Notes under the pieces: generated by a model
The model's database searches: none
What the model was told of the DNA's origin: nothing
Seen by the model: only the letters and a program-made list of their open reading frames with translations
Shown: positions 16,589 to 25,541 of the stretch, in pieces
How positions within the stretch are numbered: position 1 is the first letter of the stretch
Layout of the letters: each line of letters begins with the position of its first letter
Program-made: the position numbers and the translations under genes
Assembly (NCBI GenBank): GCA_910585855.1
Contig: CAJUGZ010000014.1
Coordinates: 1 to 29,652, forward strand
Source of the DNA: an uncultured Lachnospiraceae bacterium
GTDB taxonomy: Bacteria; Bacillota_A; Clostridia; Lachnospirales; Lachnospiraceae
Length of the DNA: 29,652 bases
Reading direction: 5' to 3'

Positions 16589-19500
16589 TCAACTTAGCCC
16601 ACGTCTTAAACGCTCCAATCGAAGCTGTGCTTCCATTTTTTTCATTACCATCTGATAAATTTTTTCTGAATTAACCTCTTTTAACTGTTTTCTTTCCATC
16701 TCTTCTATCTTTTCTTGCTGCTGTTTTAATGTAGTCTTTACCAAAAGAAGTTCCTTCTGCTGCTCTTGCATTTCTTTTTTAGTAGATTCGGATTCTAAAT
16801 GAATTTTTTTCTCGGTTGTTTTTGTTATATAGTGTTGGATTTTTTCCTTTTCTTCTCTTTCCTGTTCCCGCTTCTTTGACTCTTCTAATGCTTTTGGTTT
16901 TTTTCGAAATAACAGATTTACTCCTGTTTTTATCCAATCAGAGGTTTCCTGTTCTGCAGAATATTTAGTATATTCGATTATCGGATTTTTTGCTGTATAA
17001 GCTCCTCTTGTAATACGAATATCTTTTATTACTAAATCTTTTCCGTTTTTTCTAAAATAAACCAGCTTTACTGGACTTGATATATTCGATATACTTAATT
17101 GACCAGATTGATTTGATAAAACAAACTCTATCTGCTTTTTTTCGCTTTTTTCTGCCTGTTCTTTTAAAACTGGTTGATGTACCCGCTCCATCTGCTCTAA
17201 TATTCTGCGAATTTCCGTTTTATCAAGCTGTTTTAATTGATCTATAAAAACCCTCTTTTTATCAAAAGAAAATTCCTCTGTTTTTGATTTCATATTTCTT
17301 TCGTTTTCTGTACCCTTTTCCTTTCGATAAATAAAATGGTTTCCTACCAAATAGTGATATAAATTCTGTTTTTCCTCTTTACTTCCTTCTAATATTGTTT
17401 CCGTTAAAAGCTGTTTTTGTTGTTCTAGTATCGAATACTTATTTTCTTGTAAAGATAATGTCTGTAATGCTTTAAAATATCTGGTAATCACAGAACTTAT
17501 TTTATTTTCCTCTTTTATTATTTTTATGGATTTTTGTTCTGTCTGAGCTATTTGAGTTAGCTGTTGTTTTTCATACTCTTCGATCCATTTTTCCTGTAGT
17601 TTATAAAATGTAGTTTCGGCAGCAGACTGAATCCATTCAAGCAATATCTCTTTTTTATCTGGTTCTTCTTCTTTTGATTTTAGATTGATTTCATTCTGTT
17701 CCAACATTTCCGGTTTTTTGTAATGCAGAAGATGATTTTGTTCCATATATTGATAAAAACTATTACTTTCTTCTAAACTGCTTTCTTCTAAAACCTGTAA
17801 AAATACTTTAATCCGCTTTTCCTGCTGACTTGGTTCACTGCTTGTCTGTTCGATTCCTAAAAGCTGCAGTTCCTTTAAATAACGCTCCATAATAGAAAAA
17901 TATAATTGGTTTTTCTGTATTACAGAAGATGTTATTGGTTCTTTATAAATGCGAATATCTTTTGGAATAAATTCATTTTTTTGCGGCTGTATCTGTGCTG
18001 AAACATCTACGGTTTCTTGCCGGGTTTTTTCTGATTCTAATTTTTCTAATTTTAATTCTTCTAAGTCTGATTTTTTTAAATCTAACCTTTCTAAGTATCG
18101 TTTTTCTAAATCTAGTTTTTCTGAACTTAATTTTTCTGAACTTAATTTTTCTAAGTCCGATTTTTCTGTTTGAATTTTTCTTTGTCGGACTTCCTGTGTT
18201 TTTTCTCTTTTTTCTATCTGGTCTCTTTTTTGCTGAACCTCTTCTAATTCCGTCTGTATTTCTGTTTGTATCTTTTTTAACGGAAGTTCTTTCGACAGTA
18301 TTTTTTCTTTCAGAACATTACTTTTTTGCGTTTCTCTTTCTGAAATTTCTTTTTCCTGAATCTTCTTTTTTTGTGTTCTCTCTTTTTGTATTTTTTCTTC
18401 TGTTTCTCTTTTTAATGCGGTTTCTTTTAAATAACTATTCCAATAGGATATAAAAATTTCCTCTTTTAAATGTTCCTCTTGAAGTTTTTTTAAATAATTC
18501 TTTATTTCTCTTTGTTTTTCTTCTGACTTATTTTCTTCTGTTTCGGTCTGCTGTCTGTAAATCAACTTTCGTTCTGTTAAATACTGATAAAAACTATCAA
18601 TGGTTTCTGGTTCGCCTGCTTCCACTTTTGTCAATAAATATTCTTTTATCTGCTGTTTTTCCTGTATTTTTTCAAATGGCTGCTCTATAGAATTCCATAA
18701 ATTATCTTTTTTTAAATAAATATCTTTATTTTGCAAAGATACTGATTTTTGCTCTAAGAAATCAGAAAATTCTGCTGTTTTAGTTTGATATTCTGTTTGA
18801 TTGGATCGTTGTTGTACTTGCTCTGATTCGGTTCTATCTCCATACAGCAGCAGCTTTTTATTTTCTTGCCAGAATTCCAATAACTCAAACGCTGCACTCT
18901 CTTCTAAATGATTTAAAATATTCTCAATTTCCCTGCGTTTTTGAAATAAATTCTCTGTTTTTTCCTCTGTTTCTATCTCCTTTTTATCGGTCTGACTTTC
19001 TTTTCTCTCTGTTTCCCTATCCTGACTCCATACCTCATTTATTTTATCTATCTGATAGATTTCTGTGCTGTTTAAGCGATCTAATTTTTCTGTTTTTTCT
19101 ATTGTTTCTGTCTTGTCTAACTGTTCTGTTATCTCTGTTTTCTCTGTTCTTTTTCTTTCTTCTACTTCTTTTGTTTCTGTTTCATATTCTTTTATTTGAA
19201 TTTGGTTCTGTTTCTCAACTGTTAAAGTTCTTTCCTGATCATCTATCGTTTCTTGATTTTCTTTTTCTTCTTTTAACTGTCTGTAGATCAGCTTGCGATC
19301 TGTAAAATAATTATAAAGAAAATCAATCGTTTCTGGTTTTCCTTCCTCTGTTAAATTTAAAAGCCTACTTTTTACTCGTTGTATCTCCGTCAAAGGCGGC
19401 TTTATTTTTAAAATTTTTTCTGGTGTACTTTCTTTTCTATCTTGAATCTCTTTTCCAATTTGGATTTCTTCTTTATTTTTTATCTCTTTTATTTCTGTTT

Positions 19501-21427
19501 CTTCTATTTTTTCTTTTCTCTTGGCTTCTTTTTCTCTTTTTCTTTCTATTTCTTCCTTTTTTATTCCTGTTTCTATTTTCTCTTTCGCTTTCTCTCTTTG
19601 TATAGAATCTATTTCGTTTTTCCAATCTTTTACCAAATTTTTTATCTGGCTTTTATCCATATTTTTTATCGTTTCTTCCAACCGATATTGAAAAGAAAAA
19701 TCTTCGGTTCTCTGTTTTAATAAATCAGACTGATTTTCTGTTAAAATAACTGCAAAAAGAACGGCTTTTTCTTTTTCCTTTTTTAAATCTATTCCTTCAT
19801 CTTCTGCAATCTGCCAAATTTTTTCCAAATCCCGATCTTTTTGTATTTCCTTTTTCTCTTCTTTTTCCTCTTTTATTTTATCATCTATTTTCTCTTCTGG
19901 AAATAATAAATTTTTTAAATATTTCTGTTTTATCTTTCTATAGATTTCTTCTCCAAATTGTTGCTCTAATTTCCGCTGCAGATAAAGCAGTCCCTGTTCG
20001 GTTCGATCTTGTATTTCTTTGAATTCTGCAGTCTGTTCTATTCCGATTGGCTTATTTTGAATGAGATATCCGGCAGTTTCTTCTTTTTTCTTTACGGTTT
20101 CTCTATTTTGCTTTTTTTCTCTTTTTTGTTTTTGTAAAACCGAATCAACTCTGTCTTTTGCAGCATCTTCTTTTTCTATTGGTATCTCTGACATAACTTC
20201 TCTTTTCCACTTATCCGTCAGTACCCGAATCCACTCGGTATCCATATCACGCACGATCTGCAATAATTCCACTGTTTCATAGTTTTCGGCTGTTTCTCTC
20301 TCCAATGAATTTTTATTGTTTTGTTCTGTGTTTGTATAGATAAGATGATTGTTATCAAAATACTGATAAAGTGTCTGCTGTTCCTCTTTTGCTGCCGTCC
20401 GAACAAGAGATAATAAAACCTGCTGCTGTATTTCATACTCTTGTCCTGTCAAATTTGTTATTTCTTTTACTCTTTCTATCTGATGAAAAAATTTTTCCTG
20501 TATCTTATAAAGTGTAGAAAATGTCGGCAGTTTCTCTTTTATCTCTAAAACAAGCTGTGCCGTTTTATATTCCGGCATTTTTTCAATCTGAACAAATAAA
20601 ATATTTTTTAACTGTTCTCGATCTTCCTTTAAAATATTTTTTTCTAATAAAATATTTTCTTCAAAAGACAATACATGACTCTTTTGTAAATAGCGGTAAA
20701 GTTCCCTATTTTCTTCTATCGTATTTTTCTGAATTAACTTTTTCATATACTCTTTTGAAACTGTTTCTTGTGCTGCTGATTCAATTTTTTCCTCAGTCTG
20801 TTCTTGTACCTTTTGTAATGTTTCTTTTTGCACAATAGACATATCTACTGTTTTTTTATTCTTCTGTTCCTTTGTTAAATTTTTTTGTTTTACTTCTCCT
20901 TTTTGTATCTCTTTTTTATCCTCTCGTACTGTTTCTGTAAACGCTTGCAGCATTTCTGTCTGCTTTGCGGCATTTTCTATATCTATTTTTTCTATTGCTA
21001 TTCCGATTCGTTCCTGAATTAACTTTTCTAATTTTTCTATCTTCTGTAAATCTTTTTCTTTATTCAGATGTTTTATCTCCTGATAAAAAGAATATACTTC
21101 CAAAAATCCCTGTGGTTCTTTTCTTTTTGCCAAGTGAAGATGCTGTTCGATTGACTGTTCAATTCCTGACAGTATTTCATTTCGATTGATCACCATCTGA
21201 TTATAGTACTTATAGTAAATCTCCTGAAGCAGCAAATGATAAATCACTGAAACCTCTGATTTTTTTGAAGGATCTTCTTCCTCTTTCTTATCTGTTTCTA
21301 AAAAAACCAAAGAAACTCCTTGATATGCATACTCTTCTGCTCTTTTATACTTTTTTATAATCGCTTCTGCAAAAAAATTTCCTTTACCTCCAAGCATCCG
21401 ATATCCTGCTGTCTGATTCCATATCAC
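16589..21427 (-). CDS. Giant repetitive coiled-coil protein, candidate tape measure
   Basis: This 1612-aa protein is extremely rich in Lys, Glu, Gln and Ile, with no signal peptide or membrane segment. At least seven divergent copies of a helical motif of the type (L/F)YxYLxxxHLIYR occur near residues 244, 353, 704, 852, 946, 1224 and 1356. Each is preceded by an acidic helix (for example EAGEPETIDSF) and several are followed by a DKWKREV-like helix. Residues about 1089-1134 are a five-residue repeat of the SEKLD type. Residues about 1430-1510 look globular (VKLVYFRKNGKDLVIKDI). The start is GTG with AGGTGA six bases upstream. It lies between tube protein 2 and the LysM gene, where contractile phages keep the tape measure. 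No Afp14-like gene is seen elsewhere, so a length-determining role is a good inference. A large cargo or scaffold is the alternative. Confidence 0.6.
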   Translation of the reverse strand: MIWNQTAGYRMLGGKGNFFAEAIIKKYKRAEEYAYQGVSLVFLETDKKEEEDPSKKSEVSVIYHLLLQEIYYKYYNQMVINRNEILSGIEQSIEQHLHLAKRKEPQGFLEVYSFYQEIKHLNKEKDLQKIEKLEKLIQERIGIAIEKIDIENAAKQTEMLQAFTETVREDKKEIQKGEVKQKNLTKEQKNKKTVDMSIVQKETLQKVQEQTEEKIESAAQETVSKEYMKKLIQKNTIEENRELYRYLQKSHVLSFEENILLEKNILKEDREQLKNILFVQIEKMPEYKTAQLVLEIKEKLPTFSTLYKIQEKFFHQIERVKEITNLTGQEYEIQQQVLLSLVRTAAKEEQQTLYQYFDNNHLIYTNTEQNNKNSLERETAENYETVELLQIVRDMDTEWIRVLTDKWKREVMSEIPIEKEDAAKDRVDSVLQKQKREKKQNRETVKKKEETAGYLIQNKPIGIEQTAEFKEIQDRTEQGLLYLQRKLEQQFGEEIYRKIKQKYLKNLLFPEEKIDDKIKEEKEEKKEIQKDRDLEKIWQIAEDEGIDLKKEKEKAVLFAVILTENQSDLLKQRTEDFSFQYRLEETIKNMDKSQIKNLVKDWKNEIDSIQREKAKEKIETGIKKEEIERKREKEAKRKEKIEETEIKEIKNKEEIQIGKEIQDRKESTPEKILKIKPPLTEIQRVKSRLLNLTEEGKPETIDFLYNYFTDRKLIYRQLKEEKENQETIDDQERTLTVEKQNQIQIKEYETETKEVEERKRTEKTEITEQLDKTETIEKTEKLDRLNSTEIYQIDKINEVWSQDRETERKESQTDKKEIETEEKTENLFQKRREIENILNHLEESAAFELLEFWQENKKLLLYGDRTESEQVQQRSNQTEYQTKTAEFSDFLEQKSVSLQNKDIYLKKDNLWNSIEQPFEKIQEKQQIKEYLLTKVEAGEPETIDSFYQYLTERKLIYRQQTETEENKSEEKQREIKNYLKKLQEEHLKEEIFISYWNSYLKETALKRETEEKIQKERTQKKKIQEKEISERETQKSNVLKEKILSKELPLKKIQTEIQTELEEVQQKRDQIEKREKTQEVRQRKIQTEKSDLEKLSSEKLSSEKLDLEKRYLERLDLKKSDLEELKLEKLESEKTRQETVDVSAQIQPQKNEFIPKDIRIYKEPITSSVIQKNQLYFSIMERYLKELQLLGIEQTSSEPSQQEKRIKVFLQVLEESSLEESNSFYQYMEQNHLLHYKKPEMLEQNEINLKSKEEEPDKKEILLEWIQSAAETTFYKLQEKWIEEYEKQQLTQIAQTEQKSIKIIKEENKISSVITRYFKALQTLSLQENKYSILEQQKQLLTETILEGSKEEKQNLYHYLVGNHFIYRKEKGTENERNMKSKTEEFSFDKKRVFIDQLKQLDKTEIRRILEQMERVHQPVLKEQAEKSEKKQIEFVLSNQSGQLSISNISSPVKLVYFRKNGKDLVIKDIRITRGAYTAKNPIIEYTKYSAEQETSDWIKTGVNLLFRKKPKALEESKKREQEREEKEKIQHYITKTTEKKIHLESESTKKEMQEQQKELLLVKTTLKQQQEKIEEMERKQLKEVNSEKIYQMVMKKMEAQLRLERLRRGLS
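18025..18166 (-). repeat. 15-bp tandem repeats inside the giant gene
   Basis: About nine imperfect 15-bp units (plus strand of the type TTTTTCTAAATCTAG) encode a five-residue periodic run, SEKLD-like, at residues about 1089-1134. The unit length keeps the reading frame, so copy-number changes would alter protein length in steps of five residues. Confidence 0.75.
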
Positions 21428-21466
21428 TGTTCTTCACCTGCCACTTCTCTCTTTTTACCAAATCTT

Positions 21467-21895
21467 TTACGTCAGACAAACCTTTTCCATACTGGAATGT
21501 TCTACTTCAAAGGTTTCTATAATTACTCTTCCCTCTGATGCGTCCAATGTACTGACTTCCCATTTTGTCACATATGCTCCCACTACACAATATTCATAAA
21601 GAGGTCTTTTTCCCTTTTGATCTTTTACAATCACCTCAATATAAGGAATAAACATACCGGGTACAATTTTATTTGATACTCTGCTGTTTATCTGCAGTCC
21701 CCGCTCAAACCGCAGCGTCTGCATCTTTTCTATCGGAGTAGTCAATACATAAGGATCATGGTTGCTTCCGCCTTCTGCATAAATCTCTTTTGCCATCTCC
21801 TGACTGATTCCGCTTACCTTCGCAAAAGAAAGTTTATGCATACCAATATATACCAAAAAACGGTTATTCATAATCAATTCATCATGTGCTGCCAT
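21467..21895 (-). CDS. Inner tube protein 2 (gp19-like, Afp5-type)
   Basis: This 142-aa gp19/tube-fold protein carries NRFLVYIGMHKLSFAKVSGI (about residues 11-30), then a HDPYVLTTPIEKMQTLRFER block and a C-terminal SEGRVIIETFEVEHSSME strand pair, all usual for eCIS tube subunits. It differs strongly from tube protein 1. In Afp and PVC the second tube-type protein forms the first ring(s) next to the hub, while the first builds the long tube. The ATG has AAGGAT eight bases upstream. It precedes the giant gene by 39 nt. Confidence 0.87.
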   Translation of the reverse strand: MAAHDELIMNNRFLVYIGMHKLSFAKVSGISQEMAKEIYAEGGSNHDPYVLTTPIEKMQTLRFERGLQINSRVSNKIVPGMFIPYIEVIVKDQKGKRPLYEYCVVGAYVTKWEVSTLDASEGRVIIETFEVEHSSMEKVCLT

Positions 21896-21951
21896 TTTCT
21901 CTTATCCTTTCTGCAACCAAACCATCGAAATCCTATCCAATAAACTGTTCC

Positions 21952-22134
21952 TTAGATATCAAATACATTTTTCGGTTCATCATTTAATTTACTATTGATC
22001 TTTGATATTTCCTTACACCATCGAATCCGTTCCATATGAGACATCGATATAATTTCATCATGACTCCAATGCATATAATATCCAATAAAAGCGGCTTCTT
22101 CATAAATCTTATCTGCCGGATATAACTGCATCAC
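21952..22134 (-). CDS. Small DUF6760-like tail protein
   Basis: This 60-aa protein has the pattern EEAAFIGYYMHWSHDEIISM, then HMERIRWCKEI, which I recognise as the small DUF6760-type protein found after the tail-assembly-chaperone-like gene in eCIS and related tail loci. Its role is unknown. The frame can start at GTG 22134 (a 4-nt GTGA overlap with the upstream stop) or at ATG 22131 (TGATG). Either way translation is probably coupled to the upstream gene. In phages the second chaperone gene is often reached by a frameshift; I see no convincing slippery sequence here, so re-initiation is more likely. Confidence 0.72.
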   Translation of the reverse strand: MMQLYPADKIYEEAAFIGYYMHWSHDEIISMSHMERIRWCKEISKINSKLNDEPKNVFDI

Positions 22135-22499
22135 CCGGCTTCCATAAAATTTACAGGAATCTCAATTTCTTTCCCGCAGTGAGGACAAACTCCCTTATAT
22201 TTTGGCATTTCCATTGTATTGATCCGCTGATAAAAATCCTGCAGATAAGCCAAATCCATAGTAAACAGCTTTTCAATCGTCTTGGTATCTACAGCCGGAA
22301 GCGACCCTAACCGAGTTACCACTCTGGCTAATAAAATAATCGTAAGATATCCCGGATTCTGCTGCACTCTAGGATCTTTTAACGGAAGAATTTCATCCGC
22401 TGCATTTGCTAAACGCATAACTCCTTCTTTGTGCAGTTCTCCATACTCGTCCATATAACCTCTAGGAAGTACAAATGTAAATTCTGTCTGAAATCCCAT
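22131..22499 (-). CDS. Tail assembly chaperone-like protein (Mu gp41/TAC-type)
   Basis: This 122-aa protein has the pattern of Phage_TAC_7-type chaperones: an N-terminal TEFTFVLPRGYMDEYGELH, then GVMRLANAADEI, QNPGYLTIILLARVVTRLGS and a C-terminal single CxxC knuckle CPHCGKEIEIP (Cys105, Cys108). Such proteins are thought to bind the tape measure during tail assembly. That its gene lies only two genes upstream of the giant coiled-coil gene fits the idea that the latter is the tape measure. The ATG has AGAGGG eleven bases upstream. It is separated from tube gene 1 by an intrinsic terminator, so it should be made at lower level than sheath and tube. Confidence 0.8.
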   Translation of the reverse strand: MGFQTEFTFVLPRGYMDEYGELHKEGVMRLANAADEILPLKDPRVQQNPGYLTIILLARVVTRLGSLPAVDTKTIEKLFTMDLAYLQDFYQRINTMEMPKYKGVCPHCGKEIEIPVNFMEAG

Positions 22500-22542
22500 G
22501 CTATCTCATTCCCTCTCACTTTTTACTTTTTTATCTACTTTG

Positions 22543-22582
22543 AAAAAAGAGAAGAAGATCAGCATCCTGCTACCTTCTTCTC
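22543..22582 (-). terminator. Intrinsic terminator/attenuator after tube gene 1
   Basis: On the minus strand GAGAAGAAG pairs with CTTCTTCTC (9 bp), with an inner AGC/GCT pair and the loop AGGAT. A run of six T follows at once. It lies in the 124-nt gap between the stop of tube gene 1 and the chaperone-like gene, inside an otherwise co-directional operon. Partial termination here would keep the abundant sheath and tube proteins in excess over the downstream assembly and baseplate proteins. Confidence 0.8.
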
Positions 22583-22623
22583 CCGATCACGCAGGTGCTT
22601 TAAGTCCCCCTACATCAACCGTA

Positions 22624-23049
22624 TTAAGATACTCGTGTCATTCCTTCATGTGCAATTTCTAAAGATTCAATCGCTACTTCCGATGAAGTTGCATTAAAAT
22701 CAGGAGCAGTATACTTTGTAGGCCATGCATTGATTACCTGCCAAGATGCCGCATCATCCCCTGCACTATTGATTAAAGTAATCGTAATCGTCTTTCGATC
22801 CACTTCTCCTTCAATTCCAAGCACCATCCACTGATACAGTACATCACTGTCTGCTACGCCCTGCTTTAATGTAATATTCCCATATTTTTTAAGCCCCGGA
22901 AGTTTCATAGGAGTTTGTACCATATCTCCTTCCCGGTATTCAATTACATCGATTGATGCATCAAATCCCGAAACCTCTGAAAATCCTCCTGCCTCTAAAC
23001 CATCAATTTCAACTTTATACCGAAACTTTCCATGTGGATAACCAGCCAT
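22624..23049 (-). CDS. Inner tube protein 1 (gp19-like, Afp1-type)
   Basis: This 141-aa protein is a clear eCIS tube subunit: KFRYKVEIDGLEAGGFSEVS, then IDVIEYREGD, KLPGLKKYGNITLKQGV and the C-terminal SSEVAIESLEIAHEGMTRV. It should stack as hexameric rings to form the inner tube that carries cargo and is driven out on contraction. The ATG at 23047-23049 has AGAGAGGTG upstream. It sits 21 nt behind the sheath gene. An intrinsic terminator follows. Confidence 0.93.
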   Translation of the reverse strand: MAGYPHGKFRYKVEIDGLEAGGFSEVSGFDASIDVIEYREGDMVQTPMKLPGLKKYGNITLKQGVADSDVLYQWMVLGIEGEVDRKTITITLINSAGDDAASWQVINAWPTKYTAPDFNATSSEVAIESLEIAHEGMTRVS

Positions 23050-23070
23050 TAATTAACACCTCTCTCCTTC

Positions 23071-24810
23071 CTACTCTGCCGAATCACTTGTTTTCTGAGA
23101 AATTCTAAAGATAACGAATTCAGCCGGTTTCACAGGTGCAACCCCAATTACACATACTAATCTTCCGTTATCAATATCATCCTGACTCATCGTTTCTCTG
23201 CCGATATTTACAAAAAATGCTTCACTTGTAGCAGTACCTGCCAGATAACCGTTTCTCCAAAGTCCTGTTAAAAATACATCAATCGTTCTCTTTACCCGAA
23301 CCCAAAGTACTTCATCATTTGGCTCAAATACAGCCCAATTTGTATTTACCTTAATTGACTCCTCGATAAAAATAAACAATCTTCTTACATTGACATATTT
23401 CCAACTAGCATTGCTGCTTACGGTTCTTGCACCCCATACTCGGATTCCCATTCCCGGGAAAGAACGAATTAAATTAACACCCTTTGGATTTAAAATATCC
23501 TGTTCGCCCTTATTAAACTGACAGTCTAATCCAACACAAGCACGTACCGTTTCATTTGCCGGAGCTTTATGTACTCCTCTGGTATTATCACTTCTAGCGT
23601 AAATACCAATTACCGATCCAGAAGGCGGAATCGCAAGATTCTTTTTATCCAGCGGATCAAATACTTCCAGCCAAGGATGATACAGTGCGGCATATTCCGA
23701 ATCAAAAATATCTCTATGCATTAAAATATCATCAATCTTCTTTGCATCCTTTGGCATATCCAATACAGCAAAACGACTTCCCAATCCTTCACAGTGTGCA
23801 ACCAGCGTCAGTTGTACATTCGGATCGGTCACTCCCGGAACTGCCATAATCGATACCATATCATTGTCAAGGAAAGACTGAATACCAGAACGTTTTCCTG
23901 CTCCGTTATCTTCTCCGATAAAATCTGCTGCAGAAATATTAGCTACCGAACCATTTGAACCATTCAGTAACGAAATGGTAAACAATGCTTCTCCTTCTTT
24001 GCCGCATATCTCTTCAAACGGAGAAACAACCGATGCAGAATCAGTCCCTACATACTCCACTACTACCAAATCAGATTTAGCTGTCTTTTTGGTAATAAAA
24101 TTAGATGCCTCAATATTAAACGATACATTTTCAAACAATTCCACCTGATCGTCAAACTTTACTTCCATATTAAATTCACAGGTTGACAGTGTTTTTACCG
24201 GCAAAAGTCCAGTATCCACTATATCTTGTGTAAATTCCTCTGCAAATTCCAAAATATTATCATGACTCTTTATTACACGATTATATACCGTTGCCTTTTT
24301 ATCTGTAAATACAACTACATCCCCTGGACAAAAACCTGCTGCATTTTTCACTTTATATTGCTTTCCTGCAGCACCCTCTATTACTTCTAATACCTGCGTC
24401 TTTGCCTTACTAGAAGGAGTAATCACGGCACGAACACCATCTCCCCACTTACCCGGATTCTTTGCAGTTAATTTCATAACTGCTTTATCCTCTGTCGGAG
24501 CATATCCCACTGCACATTTTGCATCCTTTGGTGCTACACGGGAAATAAAGCAGCGTGCCCCACCATTGATGAAAAAATGCTCTACTGCATATGCAAGAAA
24601 ACGATACGTTCCATACTCATTTTCGGAAAGATAGCTTCCATATTTTCTTTTAAAATCCGCAAAACTTGTTACAAGCTGTGGTAAACCCTCTATTGGTCCA
24701 CGTTCTGCAAGTCCAATCAATCCCGCTGTACTTGTACTTACGCCTTCCATCGGTTTACCACCTGATTCAAATTCTTCCACATAAACACCCGGTGATAAAT
24801 ATTCTGCCAT
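23071..24810 (-). CDS. Contractile tail sheath protein
   Basis: This 579-aa protein has the N-terminal sheath signature MAEYLSPGVYVEEFESGG, then STAGLIGLAERGPIE and a GARCFISRV block. The C-terminal domain is GMGIRVWGARTVSS followed by VNVRRLFIFIEESI, then FEPNDEVLWVRVKRTIDVFL and VCVIGVAPVKPAEFV, which gives the strand exchange between sheath rings. The middle (about residues 130-270) is a larger beta-rich insert, probably exposed on the particle surface. The open frame extends upstream to a TTG at 24903, but the family start points to the ATG at 24808-24810. Afp and PVC carry two or three sheath genes; only one is present here. Confidence 0.93.
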   Translation of the reverse strand: MAEYLSPGVYVEEFESGGKPMEGVSTSTAGLIGLAERGPIEGLPQLVTSFADFKRKYGSYLSENEYGTYRFLAYAVEHFFINGGARCFISRVAPKDAKCAVGYAPTEDKAVMKLTAKNPGKWGDGVRAVITPSSKAKTQVLEVIEGAAGKQYKVKNAAGFCPGDVVVFTDKKATVYNRVIKSHDNILEFAEEFTQDIVDTGLLPVKTLSTCEFNMEVKFDDQVELFENVSFNIEASNFITKKTAKSDLVVVEYVGTDSASVVSPFEEICGKEGEALFTISLLNGSNGSVANISAADFIGEDNGAGKRSGIQSFLDNDMVSIMAVPGVTDPNVQLTLVAHCEGLGSRFAVLDMPKDAKKIDDILMHRDIFDSEYAALYHPWLEVFDPLDKKNLAIPPSGSVIGIYARSDNTRGVHKAPANETVRACVGLDCQFNKGEQDILNPKGVNLIRSFPGMGIRVWGARTVSSNASWKYVNVRRLFIFIEESIKVNTNWAVFEPNDEVLWVRVKRTIDVFLTGLWRNGYLAGTATSEAFFVNIGRETMSQDDIDNGRLVCVIGVAPVKPAEFVIFRISQKTSDSAE

Positions 24811-25045
24811 ATTTTTCCAGCCCGCACTCTCAACAAAATTTCTTTTGTCTGCTAACTGGATACCTCCTTTCTGTATTCCATATATTGTCTGCTCTTTCTG
24901 CAAAACTGTTTCTAAAGTTACAATTTCTTACTATCCTACCAAATACTATCATATCGATCTTAACAATTTCTAAACATTCCCTAAAAAAAACCCTTTTTCA
25001 CCATTTTTTTTACCTATTCCCCAAAAATTTTAAAATTACCCGGAC

Positions 25046-25186
25046 GCCGAAAGCCGAAGGGAGTGCTATTCCGGGCCCGCTTGCGCTTAGCATTTCCTCG
25101 TAGCGGACACATAAGGTGCTAAAAAACAGCACCTAAGTGCCGACGGGAAATGATGACCCTGCATAGCACTCCCTTCGGCTTTCGGC
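25046..25186 (-). repeat. Family 1 palindromic repeat, copy C (inverted)
   Basis: A perfect 24-bp outer stem (25046-25069 with 25163-25186) encloses an AGGTGCT/AGCACCT hairpin, and the GCAA tetraloop is on the minus strand. The flanks, read on the minus strand, are ATACA and GTCC. This is the only copy in reverse orientation and the only one not placed behind a stop codon. It lies about 235 nt upstream of the sheath start. Confidence 0.92.
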
Positions 25187-25403
25187 TGTATACACCCCAT
25201 AGACCCCCGCTTCTGGCTGTTTCTTTCTATTCTTTCCATTACTATAAAAATACCAACTTTTATTTATGATAATGTTACAAACTACGAAACAATCTTCCAT
25301 GCAAATTATCTAACCTTTCTTAGAAATTACAGCCAAATATTTTTATTAGAAATGTTTGTAACAGATTTGTACAGCTACCCTATTTTTTGATGGAAATACG
25401 TAG

Positions 25404-25541
25404 CTAAAATCCGAAGGAAGGTCTGCAAAGGGTCATCATTTTCCGTCGGCACTTAGGCACTGTACTTTAGTGCCTTAGTGTCCGCTACGAGAAAATGCTA
25501 AGCGAGAGCGAGCCCGGTGCAGACCTTCCTTCGGATTTTAG
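25404..25541 (+). repeat. Family 1 palindromic repeat, copy D (most diverged)
   Basis: The outer stem CTAAAATCCGAAGGAAG... (23 bp perfect, 25404-25426 with 25519-25541, plus one G-T pair outside) has several paired changes against the other copies (GCCGAAAGCC becomes GCTAAAATCC on one arm, with matching changes on the other). The inner hairpin is AGGCACT/AGTGCCT. The tetraloop is GC-GAGA-GC, again GNRA. The right end is 31 nt from the stop of the 210-aa gene. Confidence 0.92.

Noticed and set aside
17995..18453. Leu/Phe-rich plus-strand frame that looks like a membrane protein
   Set aside because: It is the antisense of the Lys/Glu-rich giant gene; AAA/GAA codons read backwards give TTT/TTC, producing false hydrophobic proteins. 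The same applies to frames at 19102-19305, 19423-19605 and 19442-19720.
22131..22134. Programmed frameshift joining the chaperone-like and DUF6760-like genes
   Set aside because: The overlap GGGTGATG contains no slippery heptamer and the downstream gene has its own GTG/ATG start; stop-start coupling explains it.
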